Source: Streptomyces leeuwenhoekii
GTDB taxonomy: Bacteria; Actinomycetota; Actinomycetes; Streptomycetales; Streptomycetaceae
Reading direction: 5' to 3'
NCBI RefSeq assembly: GCF_001013905.1
Contig: NZ_LN831790.1
Location: 5,160,001-5,224,000, forward strand
Length of the DNA: 64,000 nt
A program made the translations under genes and the position numbers. Of this stretch, positions 9,597 through 18,298 are shown piece by piece. The notes beneath the pieces are model-generated. The model ran no database searches, was not told the DNA's origin, and was given only the letters and a program-made list of their open reading frames with translations. Position 1 is the stretch's first letter. The number at the start of each line of letters is the position of its first letter.

Positions 9597-10958
9597 CTAC
9601 TTGCTCTTACGCGGGCGCGGTGCGGACCGAGGAGGTGTCTGCTCGTCGGGACGTGGGCAGCGGACGGTGCAGTCGTCCGCCGCCCCACAGCCGTGGCTCC
9701 GCAGTTTGGCCCGCTGCTCCTCCGTGGCCGGCGCCCACGGCTCCCGCAGCGCATCCGGGTCGGGCGCGGGAAGGCCGAGCGCCGCGCTCAGGAGGTGCGC
9801 CCCGAACAAGGGCGGCACCGCGTTGCCCACCTGCTGGGCCTTCGCCGTGCCCGACCACGGGTAATCCGGCGGGAAGCTCTGCAACATCCCCGCCTCGTTC
9901 ATGTTGAACCGCGGCCCCTCACGGACGACGCCGGTGTGGTCGTCGAGGTGCTCGAAGACCACGAAGCGGGAGATGCGACCGGTGACGGTGGCGGCCGGCT
10001 GCTGGTCGGTCCGCACGCCGCGTCGTTTCGGGTCCCCGGAGCTGCCGTAGTTGGACCGGACCAGGAAGGGCCTCTTGCGACCTCGGTGTGTGCCTACCTC
10101 TGCGGCGAGAGCATCGCGCATCGACAGCCAGTGCTTCGGCTCGTTCTTCTTCACGGGCTGGGACGGGGGTTCCTCGGTGCATGCCTCGTCAAGGGTCGCC
10201 TGGACCTGATCCGAACCCGCGCTGTTCCTGCGGTTCCACTGCCTGGCCTCGTAGGCGCGGTGAGTCGCCTCGGGCAGCTCGGGCTCGCCGAGTCCTGTAC
10301 GACGGGCGATCAGCACGGCGCGGGACCGGGTCTGCGGCACTCCGTAGGTCTCGGTGGCGAGGACATCGACGACGACCTTGTACTTGGTGCCGTCGGGAAG
10401 GCCGGTCTCCTCCAGCACCTTGGCGTAGTGTCGCCAGACCTCCACTACCGCGGGGACCTGCTCCAGCACGATGACGTCGTACGGCCGGTACCCACGATTG
10501 GGGCTCCTGGTCGCCTGGATCGCGTACCGGAGAGGTTCGAGAACCAGCGCGGTACGGGGATCGCCACCGCGCGCCTCCAGCGACTTCAGCTTCTTGTCGA
10601 TGTCCTCGTCGGAGGCCCCCGCCGCCAGATCGTTGATCAACGTCTTGACGTCCTCGAGCGCCTTGCGCCCCGCACCGCGCCCCGCCACCGAGTACGTCTG
10701 ACACGGCGGACCGCCGGCAAGCACGTTGATCTCCGGCGGGAGCGACTCGAAGGAGTCCCTGCGGACCTCGCTCACGTCGGCGTGAAGGGTCTCCAGCCCT
10801 GCCGCGTACCGCGTGAGACAGGCGCTCCTGTCCCACTCGATGCCGAGACTCGGGACGTCCAGCACGCGCCCGGCCACGTCCAAGCCACCGGGTCCGGCGA
10901 AGAGATCCAGGACAAAAGGCTTGTCGAGGATGGACTGGTGGGGCGGCGTGCTGGTCAT
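9597..10958 (-). CDS. DNA (cytosine-5) methyltransferase, catalytic motifs present
   Basis: 453 residues from ATG 10958, 11 bp after the stop of the upstream methyltransferase homologue. C5-methyltransferase motifs appear in order: I (VLDLFAGPGGLD, AdoMet binding), IV (GGPPCQTYS, with the nucleophilic Cys), VI (LEQVP), VIII (QTRSRAVLIAR) and X (QQVGNAVPP). Motif VI reads EQV where most family members have ENV, a conservative change next to the catalytic Glu. The region between VIII and IX is the target-recognition segment, and its sequence specificity cannot be read from here. The C-terminus is basic and Cys-containing. It should modify host DNA so that the island's nucleases ignore it. It is the last gene of the five-gene minus-strand operon. 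Confidence 0.9.
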   Translation of the reverse strand: MTSTPPHQSILDKPFVLDLFAGPGGLDVAGRVLDVPSLGIEWDRSACLTRYAAGLETLHADVSEVRRDSFESLPPEINVLAGGPPCQTYSVAGRGAGRKALEDVKTLINDLAAGASDEDIDKKLKSLEARGGDPRTALVLEPLRYAIQATRSPNRGYRPYDVIVLEQVPAVVEVWRHYAKVLEETGLPDGTKYKVVVDVLATETYGVPQTRSRAVLIARRTGLGEPELPEATHRAYEARQWNRRNSAGSDQVQATLDEACTEEPPSQPVKKNEPKHWLSMRDALAAEVGTHRGRKRPFLVRSNYGSSGDPKRRGVRTDQQPAATVTGRISRFVVFEHLDDHTGVVREGPRFNMNEAGMLQSFPPDYPWSGTAKAQQVGNAVPPLFGAHLLSAALGLPAPDPDALREPWAPATEEQRAKLRSHGCGAADDCTVRCPRPDEQTPPRSAPRPRKSK

Positions 10959-10969
10959 GTGGTGGAAGT

Positions 10970-11965
10970 CTAGCCGGCAGCGGACAGCGCCGGCTCCCCA
11001 CACAGGGCTTCGGCGACGGAGCGACCCAGGGCCCGACCGACGGGCGGCGGGGTCGCGTGCCCGATCTGGCGATATCGGGCGGTCTTCCGGCCTGCCACCT
11101 CCCACGACGAGGGGAAGCCCTGCAACAGGGCCGCCTGCTCCACTGTGATCTTGACCATGCCGCCCCGGCCGAGGTCAGGATCCCAGACGAAGTCGGGCCC
11201 GGGGACCTCGTCGCCCACCGTATGGGCGTCGACACCCATGGTCGCCCACTTCCGCTTCGCCCCGGTCGGCCCCAGGTCGGCGCCGCCCCGGTTCTTGGAG
11301 CCCCCGACCAGGGTCGGAGCCGGTTGATCGGCTTGGGCGGCCCATCGCGCGGCGTCGGGCCAACCGCGTGCCGCCATGGACGGGCCCAGGGCGTCACCGA
11401 CGGTCACCGGCTCCCGCACGGTCGGAGTCGGCACTCGGAACTCCTGAGCTCGCCCTCGTTCGACGGCCACCAGGACGCCCTGTTTGCGGTTCTGCGGCAC
11501 TCCGAAGTCGACGGCGTTCACCACGCACCAACTGAAGTCGTACCCCAGATGGACCAGTTCGGCCCGGGCGAAGTCACGGAACCGCTGGTACGCGTCCGCG
11601 TGCGCGAGCCCGGGGACGTTCTCGATGAGCACCGCGCGTGGTCGGATCGCGTGGACGAGATAGATGGTGGCTTCCAACAGCCGCTCCTCGACCTCCGATT
11701 CCACGCGCCCGACGGTCGCGCTCGACTTCACCCGGGGCAGCCCTGCCGCCAAAAGATCCACGTCGTAACTCACGGGATGGTCGGTCGGGTCGAAGTCCAG
11801 CAGATCGGTGTGCAGCACGTTCCATCGCGGGCGATTCATCCGCAGTGTCGTGACCGCGAGTTCGTCGTGATCCAGCAGCAGGCGAGGCTCGAAGCCCGCC
11901 TGCTCCAACCCGAGGGCCAACCCACCCGCACCGGAACACACGTCCACGAAGGTCAGTGGCTTCAC
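10970..11965 (-). CDS. C5-methyltransferase homologue lacking the catalytic Pro-Cys motif
   Basis: 331 residues from GTG 11965, which overlaps the Vsr stop as GTGA and has GGGAG upstream. Motif I (FVDVCSGAGG), motif VI (LIENVPG), motif VIII (QNRKQGVLVA) and motif X (QIGHATPPPVG) are clear. Motif IV, expected as GGPPCQ, reads AAGLPRVKSSATVG: the nucleophilic Cys is absent, checked on the nucleotides near 11710-11770. Cysteines elsewhere (CSGAGG, SWCVV) are not in the catalytic position. The AdoMet and DNA-binding scaffold is kept, so it may be a non-catalytic partner of the adjacent intact enzyme, or a reader of target sites. A different chemistry cannot be excluded. The gene is intact, with no frameshift. 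Confidence 0.85.
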   Translation of the reverse strand: MKPLTFVDVCSGAGGLALGLEQAGFEPRLLLDHDELAVTTLRMNRPRWNVLHTDLLDFDPTDHPVSYDVDLLAAGLPRVKSSATVGRVESEVEERLLEATIYLVHAIRPRAVLIENVPGLAHADAYQRFRDFARAELVHLGYDFSWCVVNAVDFGVPQNRKQGVLVAVERGRAQEFRVPTPTVREPVTVGDALGPSMAARGWPDAARWAAQADQPAPTLVGGSKNRGGADLGPTGAKRKWATMGVDAHTVGDEVPGPDFVWDPDLGRGGMVKITVEQAALLQGFPSSWEVAGRKTARYRQIGHATPPPVGRALGRSVAEALCGEPALSAAG

Positions 11966-12405
11966 TTCGTTCTCCCTCTGGCCAGTTCCGCCCTGCGCCG
12001 TTCCACGGTGGCCGCCACCCGTACGGCCACGTCCTCGGGAGCTTCGTGCTCCCAGAAACGCAGTACCGTCCACCCCTCGGCGACCAGATGCTCCGTCGTC
12101 TCCCGGTCACGGGCCATGTTCCGGTCGAGCTTGTTGCGCCACCATTCCGCGTTGGCCTTCGGCTGCGTCGCGTGCCGGGGGCAGCCGTGCCAGAAGCAGC
12201 CGTCGATGAGGACGGCGATCTTCAGTCGAGGGAACGCCACGTCCATGCGCCTGCGCGGCATGCCCGGCACGGGGTACTCCACGTTGTAGCGCATCCCGGC
12301 GGCGTGCAGGAGCCGTCGCACGGCCAGCTCGACCCTCGTGTCCTTGCTCGGCTGCCGGCTCATGCGGGCCGAGACGTCGGGGGAGGAGGGCGTCATCCTG
12401 TTCAC
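11962..12405 (-). CDS. vsr: Vsr-like very-short-patch endonuclease
   Basis: 147 residues, start ATG 12405 (an ATG at 12396 is also possible), 12 bp after the Z1 stop. It matches Vsr over most of its length: KDTRVELAVRRLLHAAGMRY, then MDVAFPRLKIAVLIDGCFWHGC with the catalytic Asp and His, the zinc-site Cys/His set (CFWHGCPRH), and the family's closing GWTVLRFWEHE. Classical Vsr nicks at T:G mismatches left by deamination of methylcytosine. In an operon with two cytosine methyltransferase homologues, an SF2 helicase-like protein and a MORC ATPase, it could also be the restriction nuclease. The fold call is firm; the choice between repair and restriction is open. Confidence 0.92.
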   Translation of the reverse strand: MNRMTPSSPDVSARMSRQPSKDTRVELAVRRLLHAAGMRYNVEYPVPGMPRRRMDVAFPRLKIAVLIDGCFWHGCPRHATQPKANAEWWRNKLDRNMARDRETTEHLVAEGWTVLRFWEHEAPEDVAVRVAATVERRRAELARGRTK

Positions 12406-12417
12406 TGTCGTCGAGCC

Positions 12418-15369
12418 TCACGTACGCGTGTCGTAACGGTCGATGATCACCCGGTCCTCCCGGGTCGAATCGACCGCGCGGAACCGAACCAACGGACGGT
12501 CGCCCCGCGCCGTCGACGGCGGCGCCACAAAGGCGAAGGCCATCACGAGGTCCCGTGGATCGACCGAACCGTCGGACAGGATCCGGGGATCGGACTCCAC
12601 CACGGGATAGAGCACCAGCGCTCCCCGACGTGGACGGACGTGCTGCTCGACAGTGGCGTTCCCGGTCAGCTCCGCGGCCCCGGCCAGGCGCTTCGCCGCT
12701 GCGACGTGCTTCGGATCACGGATCGCGCCGAACAGCGGGCCGCGGCGTCGCTGTCGGCGGGCGAGGGAGAAGGGACCGTGTCCCAGGATGCGCGCCTCGT
12801 TCCGACGGGCGGACGTCTGCATCGGAGCGATCACGAACCAGTCGTCGACCGTGCCCGGCGCCTTCCCGGCGTCCAGCAGGAACTCCAGGTGCGGCGAGAA
12901 CTGCTGCGGGGCGGACCAGCGCAGTTCGCACAGCACGGTGAGGAGGTCCTGGTGCGAGACCGTTCCCACGCGCGCGTCGTACTGCGGACCGCCGTCCACA
13001 CCGAGGGAGACGGGAGCGTCGGACAGGGCACCGAGGACCGGAGCCCAGCACTCCGTGTTGTGGTGCAGGGCCTCCGGGTCCTCGGGGTAGGCCGTCGGCT
13101 CCTCCCAGACACCCGGTGACCGCACCTCCACCAGCTCCGCGTTGAACATCTTGTTCCGGGCCGACGGCTTCACCCACGGCAGATGTTGGGCGACCAGCGG
13201 CGGGATCTGGGCGGGGGTGACCTGCGGGCGACCGTCCACCAGGGGTGCGTAGCGGGCCAGTTCGGCGCGGAAGAGTTCCTCGTCGCGGCAGATCGCCTCG
13301 AAGGCCTCGTACAGGTCGACCGTCTTGGCGGCGCGGCCCTTGCCGAGCTGCTCCTCGCGGCCGATGTAGAGCCGGACCAGATCCCGGTATCCGGGCCGGA
13401 AACCGAACCAGCGGCCCATCTGCATCAGGGTGTCCGCCTGTTGCGTCGTACGGCGGTAGTACGAGACCGTCAAGCCCTCGACGGTGAAGCCCCGGGACAG
13501 TTTGGTGCCGCCCACGAGGATCTTCCAGACGTTCGGGGTGCGGTCGAAGTCCAGATCGGGCTGGGCGTAGTCGCGCTCGCTCTCACCGTTGACGACGATG
13601 ACCGGCCCGCCGCCCCTGTTGATGAGGCGGCGGGCTTCATGGACGTACGGCTTGAGGTCTGCGTACGCCGCGGGAGTGGGCATGGTGCCGGCGGCGTGGA
13701 CGCGGAAGTCCTCGGCGAAGAGCGACGCCAGGCGCGCATGGCCCTCGGGGCCGGTGTACGCGGCGTTGTGCCACATGGTCTCGATGCGCGAGGCGAGCGC
13801 GGCGTGCTCCGCCATGCGGACCGATTCGTGCACCAGCATGGTGTGGTGCCGGAACGGGCCGGCGGGGACACCGTGATCGGCGCGGTAGAGCTTCAGCGCG
13901 CCCGCGAGGACGAAGGCGTCCAGGGCTTCCTGGAGGCGGTCGCCGGTGGAGTCGTGGATGCCGCGGACATGCTTGGTCTCGGCCTCGCCCACCTCGCCCT
14001 CGGCGGTGTCCAGGTCGTGGAAGTCCTGGACGCCCATGTAACCGTCGGGACGAGGCAGGGAGATCAGGAAGTCACGGGGGAAGATGTCCTCCTCGTCCCC
14101 CGGATCGATGAAGACGTTGGCGAACGGGGTCGCGGTGTACCCCACGTACTGGGCGCGGGGCAGGAGCTTGAGGAGCTTGCTGATCTGACCGTTGATCGCG
14201 GAGCGGGTGACCCTGCCGGCCTCCCACTTCTTCGGGTCCGTGGTGTTCACCGAGGCCTGGTCCGACTCGTCGTCGATGATTAGGGCGGGAATCTCGCCGA
14301 GGATCGGGCCTATCTTCTTGAGGTCCTTGACCAGCTTCTCCAGCACGGACTTGTTCTTCTTCACGACCATGACGCGGGCACGCGCCGAGTGGAGGTTCGC
14401 CGGGTGGTAGAGGGGTCGGGTACGGTCCGGCTTCTCGAACTCCAGCGCGCTGATGCCGCGTTCCAGCGCCATGTAGTCACGGTCGCGGGAGGTCAGGCGC
14501 TCGATGTCGAAGGCGCCGAGCGTGGAGGGCCGAGCACCGAAGGACACGAACTTCTCGGGCCAGTCCTCGTCGTCCTGGTAGTCGATGTCGACCAGGGCGT
14601 CCGGGTCGTTCGGGTCGGCCGCGCCCAGGATGTTCTCCCGGCCGATCAGCTCCATGTCGAGGCGACGCTGGGTCTGCCCGCGCAGCAGGTTGAGCGTGCC
14701 GCCGAGGACGATCACCAGTCGGTAGCCGGCGTCGATCGCCTTCGCGGTCACGCCGGTGAAGTTGGCGGTCTTCCCGGACTGCACATAGCCGACGACCAGT
14801 CCGCGTGCGCCGTGAGGGTCTTCACGGGTGGGGTCGGCGAGCCGTTCCACGACCGCGTGGGCGGCCTCGTCGAGGCCGGAGACCGCCGCGTCGCTCCAGC
14901 CCTTGCGGCGCAGCAGCCGCTCGTACGAGGCCCAGTAGAAGGAGCGGTTCGCCGCCAGTTCCCGGGTGTACCAGGGCCGGAACTCCCGGCTGATGGTGAC
15001 CGGGCCCGGTTCCGTGTGCACCGGGACGACAGCGTCGAACGCCTTGCGAAGGTCCTCGCCGAAGGCGAGCTTGTCGTAGATCTCGGCGCGGCGCTCCGGG
15101 GTGCGCGGAGCGGTGGTCGACCAGGAGGGGGCCTGCTCGAAGTCCCAGGCGGTGAGCTTGCGACGCCAGAGCGCGAGCAACTCGTCCCCGGGGTCCGCGG
15201 CAAGGACACGGTCGCGGAAACGGGGCCCGTCCATGTCCGTCGGTTCGTCGGCGCCCGCGAGGAGGGAGGCCAGCTCGGCGAAGGGCTTGGGGCCACGCCG
15301 GCTCATCGCGTCGAGAACCTCGCCGTGGAGGTCGGTGAGACGGTCGGCAGTGCGGGAGTTCTCGATCAC
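12418..15369 (-). CDS. Z1-domain superfamily-2 helicase-like protein
   Basis: 983 residues from GTG 15369. The frame is open to 15510, but that start would overlap the ATPase gene by 92 bp. After a ~200-residue N-terminal region come GYVQSGKTAN (Walker A), ALIIDDESDQAS (motif II, DDES rather than DEAH), QYVGYTATPFANVF (motif III), then the Z1 domain, and KLSRGFTVEGL with TLMQMGRWFGFR (motifs V-VI). A ~350-residue C-terminal part follows. Z1 proteins are DNA-dependent ATPases found with MORC ATPases, methyltransferases and RE-fold nucleases in predicted restriction systems. It is second in the operon, 49 bp after the ATPase gene. Confidence 0.9.
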   Translation of the reverse strand: MIENSRTADRLTDLHGEVLDAMSRRGPKPFAELASLLAGADEPTDMDGPRFRDRVLAADPGDELLALWRRKLTAWDFEQAPSWSTTAPRTPERRAEIYDKLAFGEDLRKAFDAVVPVHTEPGPVTISREFRPWYTRELAANRSFYWASYERLLRRKGWSDAAVSGLDEAAHAVVERLADPTREDPHGARGLVVGYVQSGKTANFTGVTAKAIDAGYRLVIVLGGTLNLLRGQTQRRLDMELIGRENILGAADPNDPDALVDIDYQDDEDWPEKFVSFGARPSTLGAFDIERLTSRDRDYMALERGISALEFEKPDRTRPLYHPANLHSARARVMVVKKNKSVLEKLVKDLKKIGPILGEIPALIIDDESDQASVNTTDPKKWEAGRVTRSAINGQISKLLKLLPRAQYVGYTATPFANVFIDPGDEEDIFPRDFLISLPRPDGYMGVQDFHDLDTAEGEVGEAETKHVRGIHDSTGDRLQEALDAFVLAGALKLYRADHGVPAGPFRHHTMLVHESVRMAEHAALASRIETMWHNAAYTGPEGHARLASLFAEDFRVHAAGTMPTPAAYADLKPYVHEARRLINRGGGPVIVVNGESERDYAQPDLDFDRTPNVWKILVGGTKLSRGFTVEGLTVSYYRRTTQQADTLMQMGRWFGFRPGYRDLVRLYIGREEQLGKGRAAKTVDLYEAFEAICRDEELFRAELARYAPLVDGRPQVTPAQIPPLVAQHLPWVKPSARNKMFNAELVEVRSPGVWEEPTAYPEDPEALHHNTECWAPVLGALSDAPVSLGVDGGPQYDARVGTVSHQDLLTVLCELRWSAPQQFSPHLEFLLDAGKAPGTVDDWFVIAPMQTSARRNEARILGHGPFSLARRQRRRGPLFGAIRDPKHVAAAKRLAGAAELTGNATVEQHVRPRRGALVLYPVVESDPRILSDGSVDPRDLVMAFAFVAPPSTARGDRPLVRFRAVDSTREDRVIIDRYDTRT

Positions 15370-15418
15370 GGCGGCAGGGAGGCTCTTTCTGGCGTACGGG
15401 CAGGTGCGGGGTGCGGGG

Positions 15419-16999
15419 CTATGCCTCGGCGCGGGCGAGTTCGGCCCGGACCGCGGTGACGAGCACGCTGTTCCACAAGGCGATCCGGTCGGTCTGGTTG
15501 GCCCAGACACGCTCCTTCTGGAAGATCTCGTTCAACATCAGGTAGAGGAGGCTCTTGAGGACCGGTGCATCGTTGGAACCACCGCGTCGGGTGCCGTTGA
15601 AGGCGTGCCGGTAGTCCTTGTTGAGGACGACTCTGCGTTCCTTGTGGTCGATCGTGAAGAGCAGGTCGGAGGGGTCGGTGCCGGCCGGCACGTCGAGCCG
15701 GGCCCAGATGAAGGTGATGGGCTCCTCGCCCTCCAACTGCGGGAGTTCGTCCCGCAGGGTCCGCTTCAGCTTCGGGTCGAGACCCTTGCCGGGCGGGATG
15801 ACGGCCTTGCGCCTGACCTCCGTCCGACGCCGGGCGGCTTCGCGATAGGTGGCCTCCGCGTCCTGCACGTACGCGGCGAAGGAGTGACCCGTCTCCGGAT
15901 CCCTCGCGTTCTCCAGCCCCCGCGCGAAGGCCGGGGTGACCTGCACTCCGTCCTTCTTGACGGTCAGCGCGAACACGTCGTTGGGCTCGGGCGGCAGATC
16001 GACGGCGATGCGGGCGAGGGCGAGGTGCCCCTCCGGACTCCGGGTGTCGTTCCAGCCACCGGCCTGGACGAGGCGGTCGTTGCGGTAGAGGTAGAAGCCC
16101 TGACGTTCCACGAGCGATCCGATGCCGCGGTACGCGACCAGCGGTGACTTGGGCGGCCATATGTGCGCGACGAGAGGGACCTCGCCGACGCCCTCGACGG
16201 GGGCGAGATACGTGCGGGGGTAGCCGGCCCGGCCCGGGATCCGGTAGCCGAACGGGTCGATGGGCTCCACGCCCCGGTGGTCCAGCTCCTCCCGGGTATG
16301 GACGTCCTCGACGACGATGTCGATGTGGAAGCCGTCGCGTGCGAGGAAGCGGTGGAGATGGAGGCCCAAGTGTGTCTCCAGCCGTTCGATCGCGTCGTTG
16401 AGATAGCGGTCGGTCTGGCCGTCCGTGATCGTCTCGAACGCGCGGACCTGATCCCAGCGCACGATCGTGCCGTGCCAGCCGATGATGCCGTCGTAGCGGT
16501 CGACCAGGTCCTGGCAGTACGTCGAGTCCACGATGTCGCAGGTGAAGTCGGCCTGAGCGCGGGCGGTGAGCCAGCGGCGACCGGCCGAGGGGCTGCGCTT
16601 GGTCCTGCTGATCACGGTGAGGGCGTCGGCGTGCGACAGCGAGGCGGCCTTCAGGCCGGCGCCGAAGTGCCCGAGGGCGCCGGGGGCGTACTCTTCGCGA
16701 CCGCCGACGGTCATCGCCGTGTCCAGTTCCGCTTCGTCCATGCCGTGGCCGTCGTCGATGACGAGCAGGCCGACGAGACGGTCCCGGCCGCCGCGCTCGC
16801 CGGTGTCCCGCAGGAAGCTCACGACGATGTTGCGGGCCCCGGCGTCGATGGAGTTGTCGATCAGGTCGGCGATGGCCGCCTCGAAGCTGTAGCCCTGGTG
16901 CGCGAGCGAGTCGAACGACCTGGCCGCCGGGGGGAGCCGCTTGCTCCCGCTGGTGGGTACGTCGAACTGCCAGTCGGAGGACGGCTGGTAGGGCGGCAT
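15419..16999 (-). CDS. MORC/Hsp90-type GHKL ATPase
   Basis: 526 residues from ATG 16999, chosen because GAGGA lies 9 nt upstream; an ATG at 17047 has no such site. The N-box AIADLIDNSIDAGARNI (about 42-58), G1 box LLVIDDGHGMD and G2 box GHFGAGLKAASLS are textbook GHKL, closest to MutL/MORC. A transducer-like domain and a C-terminal helical region follow. Such ATPases dimerise on ATP and clamp DNA; prokaryotic MORC relatives occur with Z1 helicases and restriction endonucleases. First gene of a five-gene operon (ATPase, Z1, Vsr, two methyltransferase homologues). Confidence 0.92.
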   Translation of the reverse strand: MPPYQPSSDWQFDVPTSGSKRLPPAARSFDSLAHQGYSFEAAIADLIDNSIDAGARNIVVSFLRDTGERGGRDRLVGLLVIDDGHGMDEAELDTAMTVGGREEYAPGALGHFGAGLKAASLSHADALTVISRTKRSPSAGRRWLTARAQADFTCDIVDSTYCQDLVDRYDGIIGWHGTIVRWDQVRAFETITDGQTDRYLNDAIERLETHLGLHLHRFLARDGFHIDIVVEDVHTREELDHRGVEPIDPFGYRIPGRAGYPRTYLAPVEGVGEVPLVAHIWPPKSPLVAYRGIGSLVERQGFYLYRNDRLVQAGGWNDTRSPEGHLALARIAVDLPPEPNDVFALTVKKDGVQVTPAFARGLENARDPETGHSFAAYVQDAEATYREAARRRTEVRRKAVIPPGKGLDPKLKRTLRDELPQLEGEEPITFIWARLDVPAGTDPSDLLFTIDHKERRVVLNKDYRHAFNGTRRGGSNDAPVLKSLLYLMLNEIFQKERVWANQTDRIALWNSVLVTAVRAELARAEA

Positions 17000-17059
17000 G
17001 CAGGTGTTCCTCGCGGGCCGGGACATGCCCGGGAAGTGCGCGGGCACGCCAGTTCAGCT

Positions 17060-17088
17060 GGTCGCATGCGACGTTAGCGCGTGCGACC
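17060..17088. promoter_or_regulatory. Palindromic operator candidate before the MORC-Z1-Vsr operon
   Basis: GTCGCATGCGAC at 17061-17072 is a perfect 12-bp palindrome, and GGTCGCA/TGCGACC forms a larger inverted repeat over 17060-17088. It lies about 60-90 bp before the ATPase start, where a promoter operator would sit. Regulator unknown. Confidence 0.35.
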
Positions 17089-17177
17089 TGTGAAGGAGCA
17101 GTGGGATCGGAAGAAATGGGGTCGTGCTCGTCGGAGAGGATCCGGGAGCGAAGGGGGTGAAGGGGGCGCCCCGGACA

Positions 17178-18197
17178 TCAGACGTTCGGCATTCCGTGGC
17201 ACTCTCCGTACGTCTGGCCCGACCCGCACCAGCACCCCGCCCCCCGCTCCGGTGGCCAGGCCGCCGCCCGGCCGCGGGCTGCCAGGACCGTCGCGTACTG
17301 CGGCAGCAGGGTCGTGTCGGTCGGGGAGGTGCCCTCCGAGGCGGCGAACGCTTCGTAGGAGGGGACCGTGCCCGTGACGACGCCCAGGTTGGGGGTGCCG
17401 GAGGAGGCGAGTTCGCGCAGGGCGGTCTCTATGGTCGCCAGGTGTTCCTCGTGGGAGGGGTACTCCGCGGACAGCTCCGGGTAGGCGGCCACCAGCTCGG
17501 CCAGTTCGTCCGCCGGCCAGTGGAGCATCGCGACCGGGAAGGGGCGGGAGAGGGCCTCGCGGTAGGCGCCCAGTTCGGCGCGGAGGCGGGAGATCTCCGC
17601 CGCCAGTTCCGCCGGGTTGTCCGAGCCGAGGGACCAGACGCGCTTGGGGTCGTGGAGCTCGTCCAGGGAGACGGGCATCGAGTGGAGGGTGTCGGCCAGG
17701 GTGTCCCACGTGTCGTGGGGTGCGCCCAGCATGCGGCGGACGCGGTGGCGGCCGATGAGGAGGGGGCGGGTGGCGCGCGGGGGTTCCGGTACGTCGGTGA
17801 GGAGGAGGCGGGCGCCCTCGGTGAACGTCTCGTGGGCCGCCTCCAGCTCGTCATGGGCCTCCAGCGCCTCCGCGGCGATCACCCAGGGGGCCGGGTCGCG
17901 GGGGGAGGCCGTGCGGACGCCCTCGATGATGGCGCGGGCCTCCGCCTCGTGGCCGTACTCCCAGAGGTTCGACGCCTTCAGGGCGCGTACCAGGGCGGGG
18001 TTGTCCAGGGCGGCGGGTTCGGCCAGCAGGCGGTCGTAGAGCCTGGTCGCGGCGGGGCGGTCGCCGGCCAGCTCCAGGTGGGCCGCGGCCCGCAGCAGCA
18101 GGGCCTCGGCGTCCTCCGGATACAGGCCGGCGGTCCGCTCCAGGCGCGCCGCTTCGGCGGTGTGGTCGACGTTGTCGGCAGGCGTGTCGGGGCGCAT
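17178..18197 (-). CDS. SEC-C metal-binding domain protein
   Basis: 339 residues, ATG 18197. The first ~200 residues are helical repeats resembling TPR (EDAEALLLRAAAHLELAGD and similar). The C-terminus ends in CWCGSGQTYGECHG, the zinc-binding SEC-C motif CxCGSx6CH, also found at the end of SecA. Role unknown; the family is often linked to protein or nucleic-acid binding. It is the first core gene beyond the defence island, and the 180-bp gap before it is a plausible island boundary. Confidence 0.85.
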   Translation of the reverse strand: MRPDTPADNVDHTAEAARLERTAGLYPEDAEALLLRAAAHLELAGDRPAATRLYDRLLAEPAALDNPALVRALKASNLWEYGHEAEARAIIEGVRTASPRDPAPWVIAAEALEAHDELEAAHETFTEGARLLLTDVPEPPRATRPLLIGRHRVRRMLGAPHDTWDTLADTLHSMPVSLDELHDPKRVWSLGSDNPAELAAEISRLRAELGAYREALSRPFPVAMLHWPADELAELVAAYPELSAEYPSHEEHLATIETALRELASSGTPNLGVVTGTVPSYEAFAASEGTSPTDTTLLPQYATVLAARGRAAAWPPERGAGCWCGSGQTYGECHGMPNV

Positions 18198-18298
18198 GGG
18201 GGACACCGTACTGCCGCGTGGTGACAAAGGTGAGGTACCGGTGGGGGAGGCGGCGTATCCCCGGGTGCGGTGGGCGGGCCCTTCCTGGCGTCCCCGGG

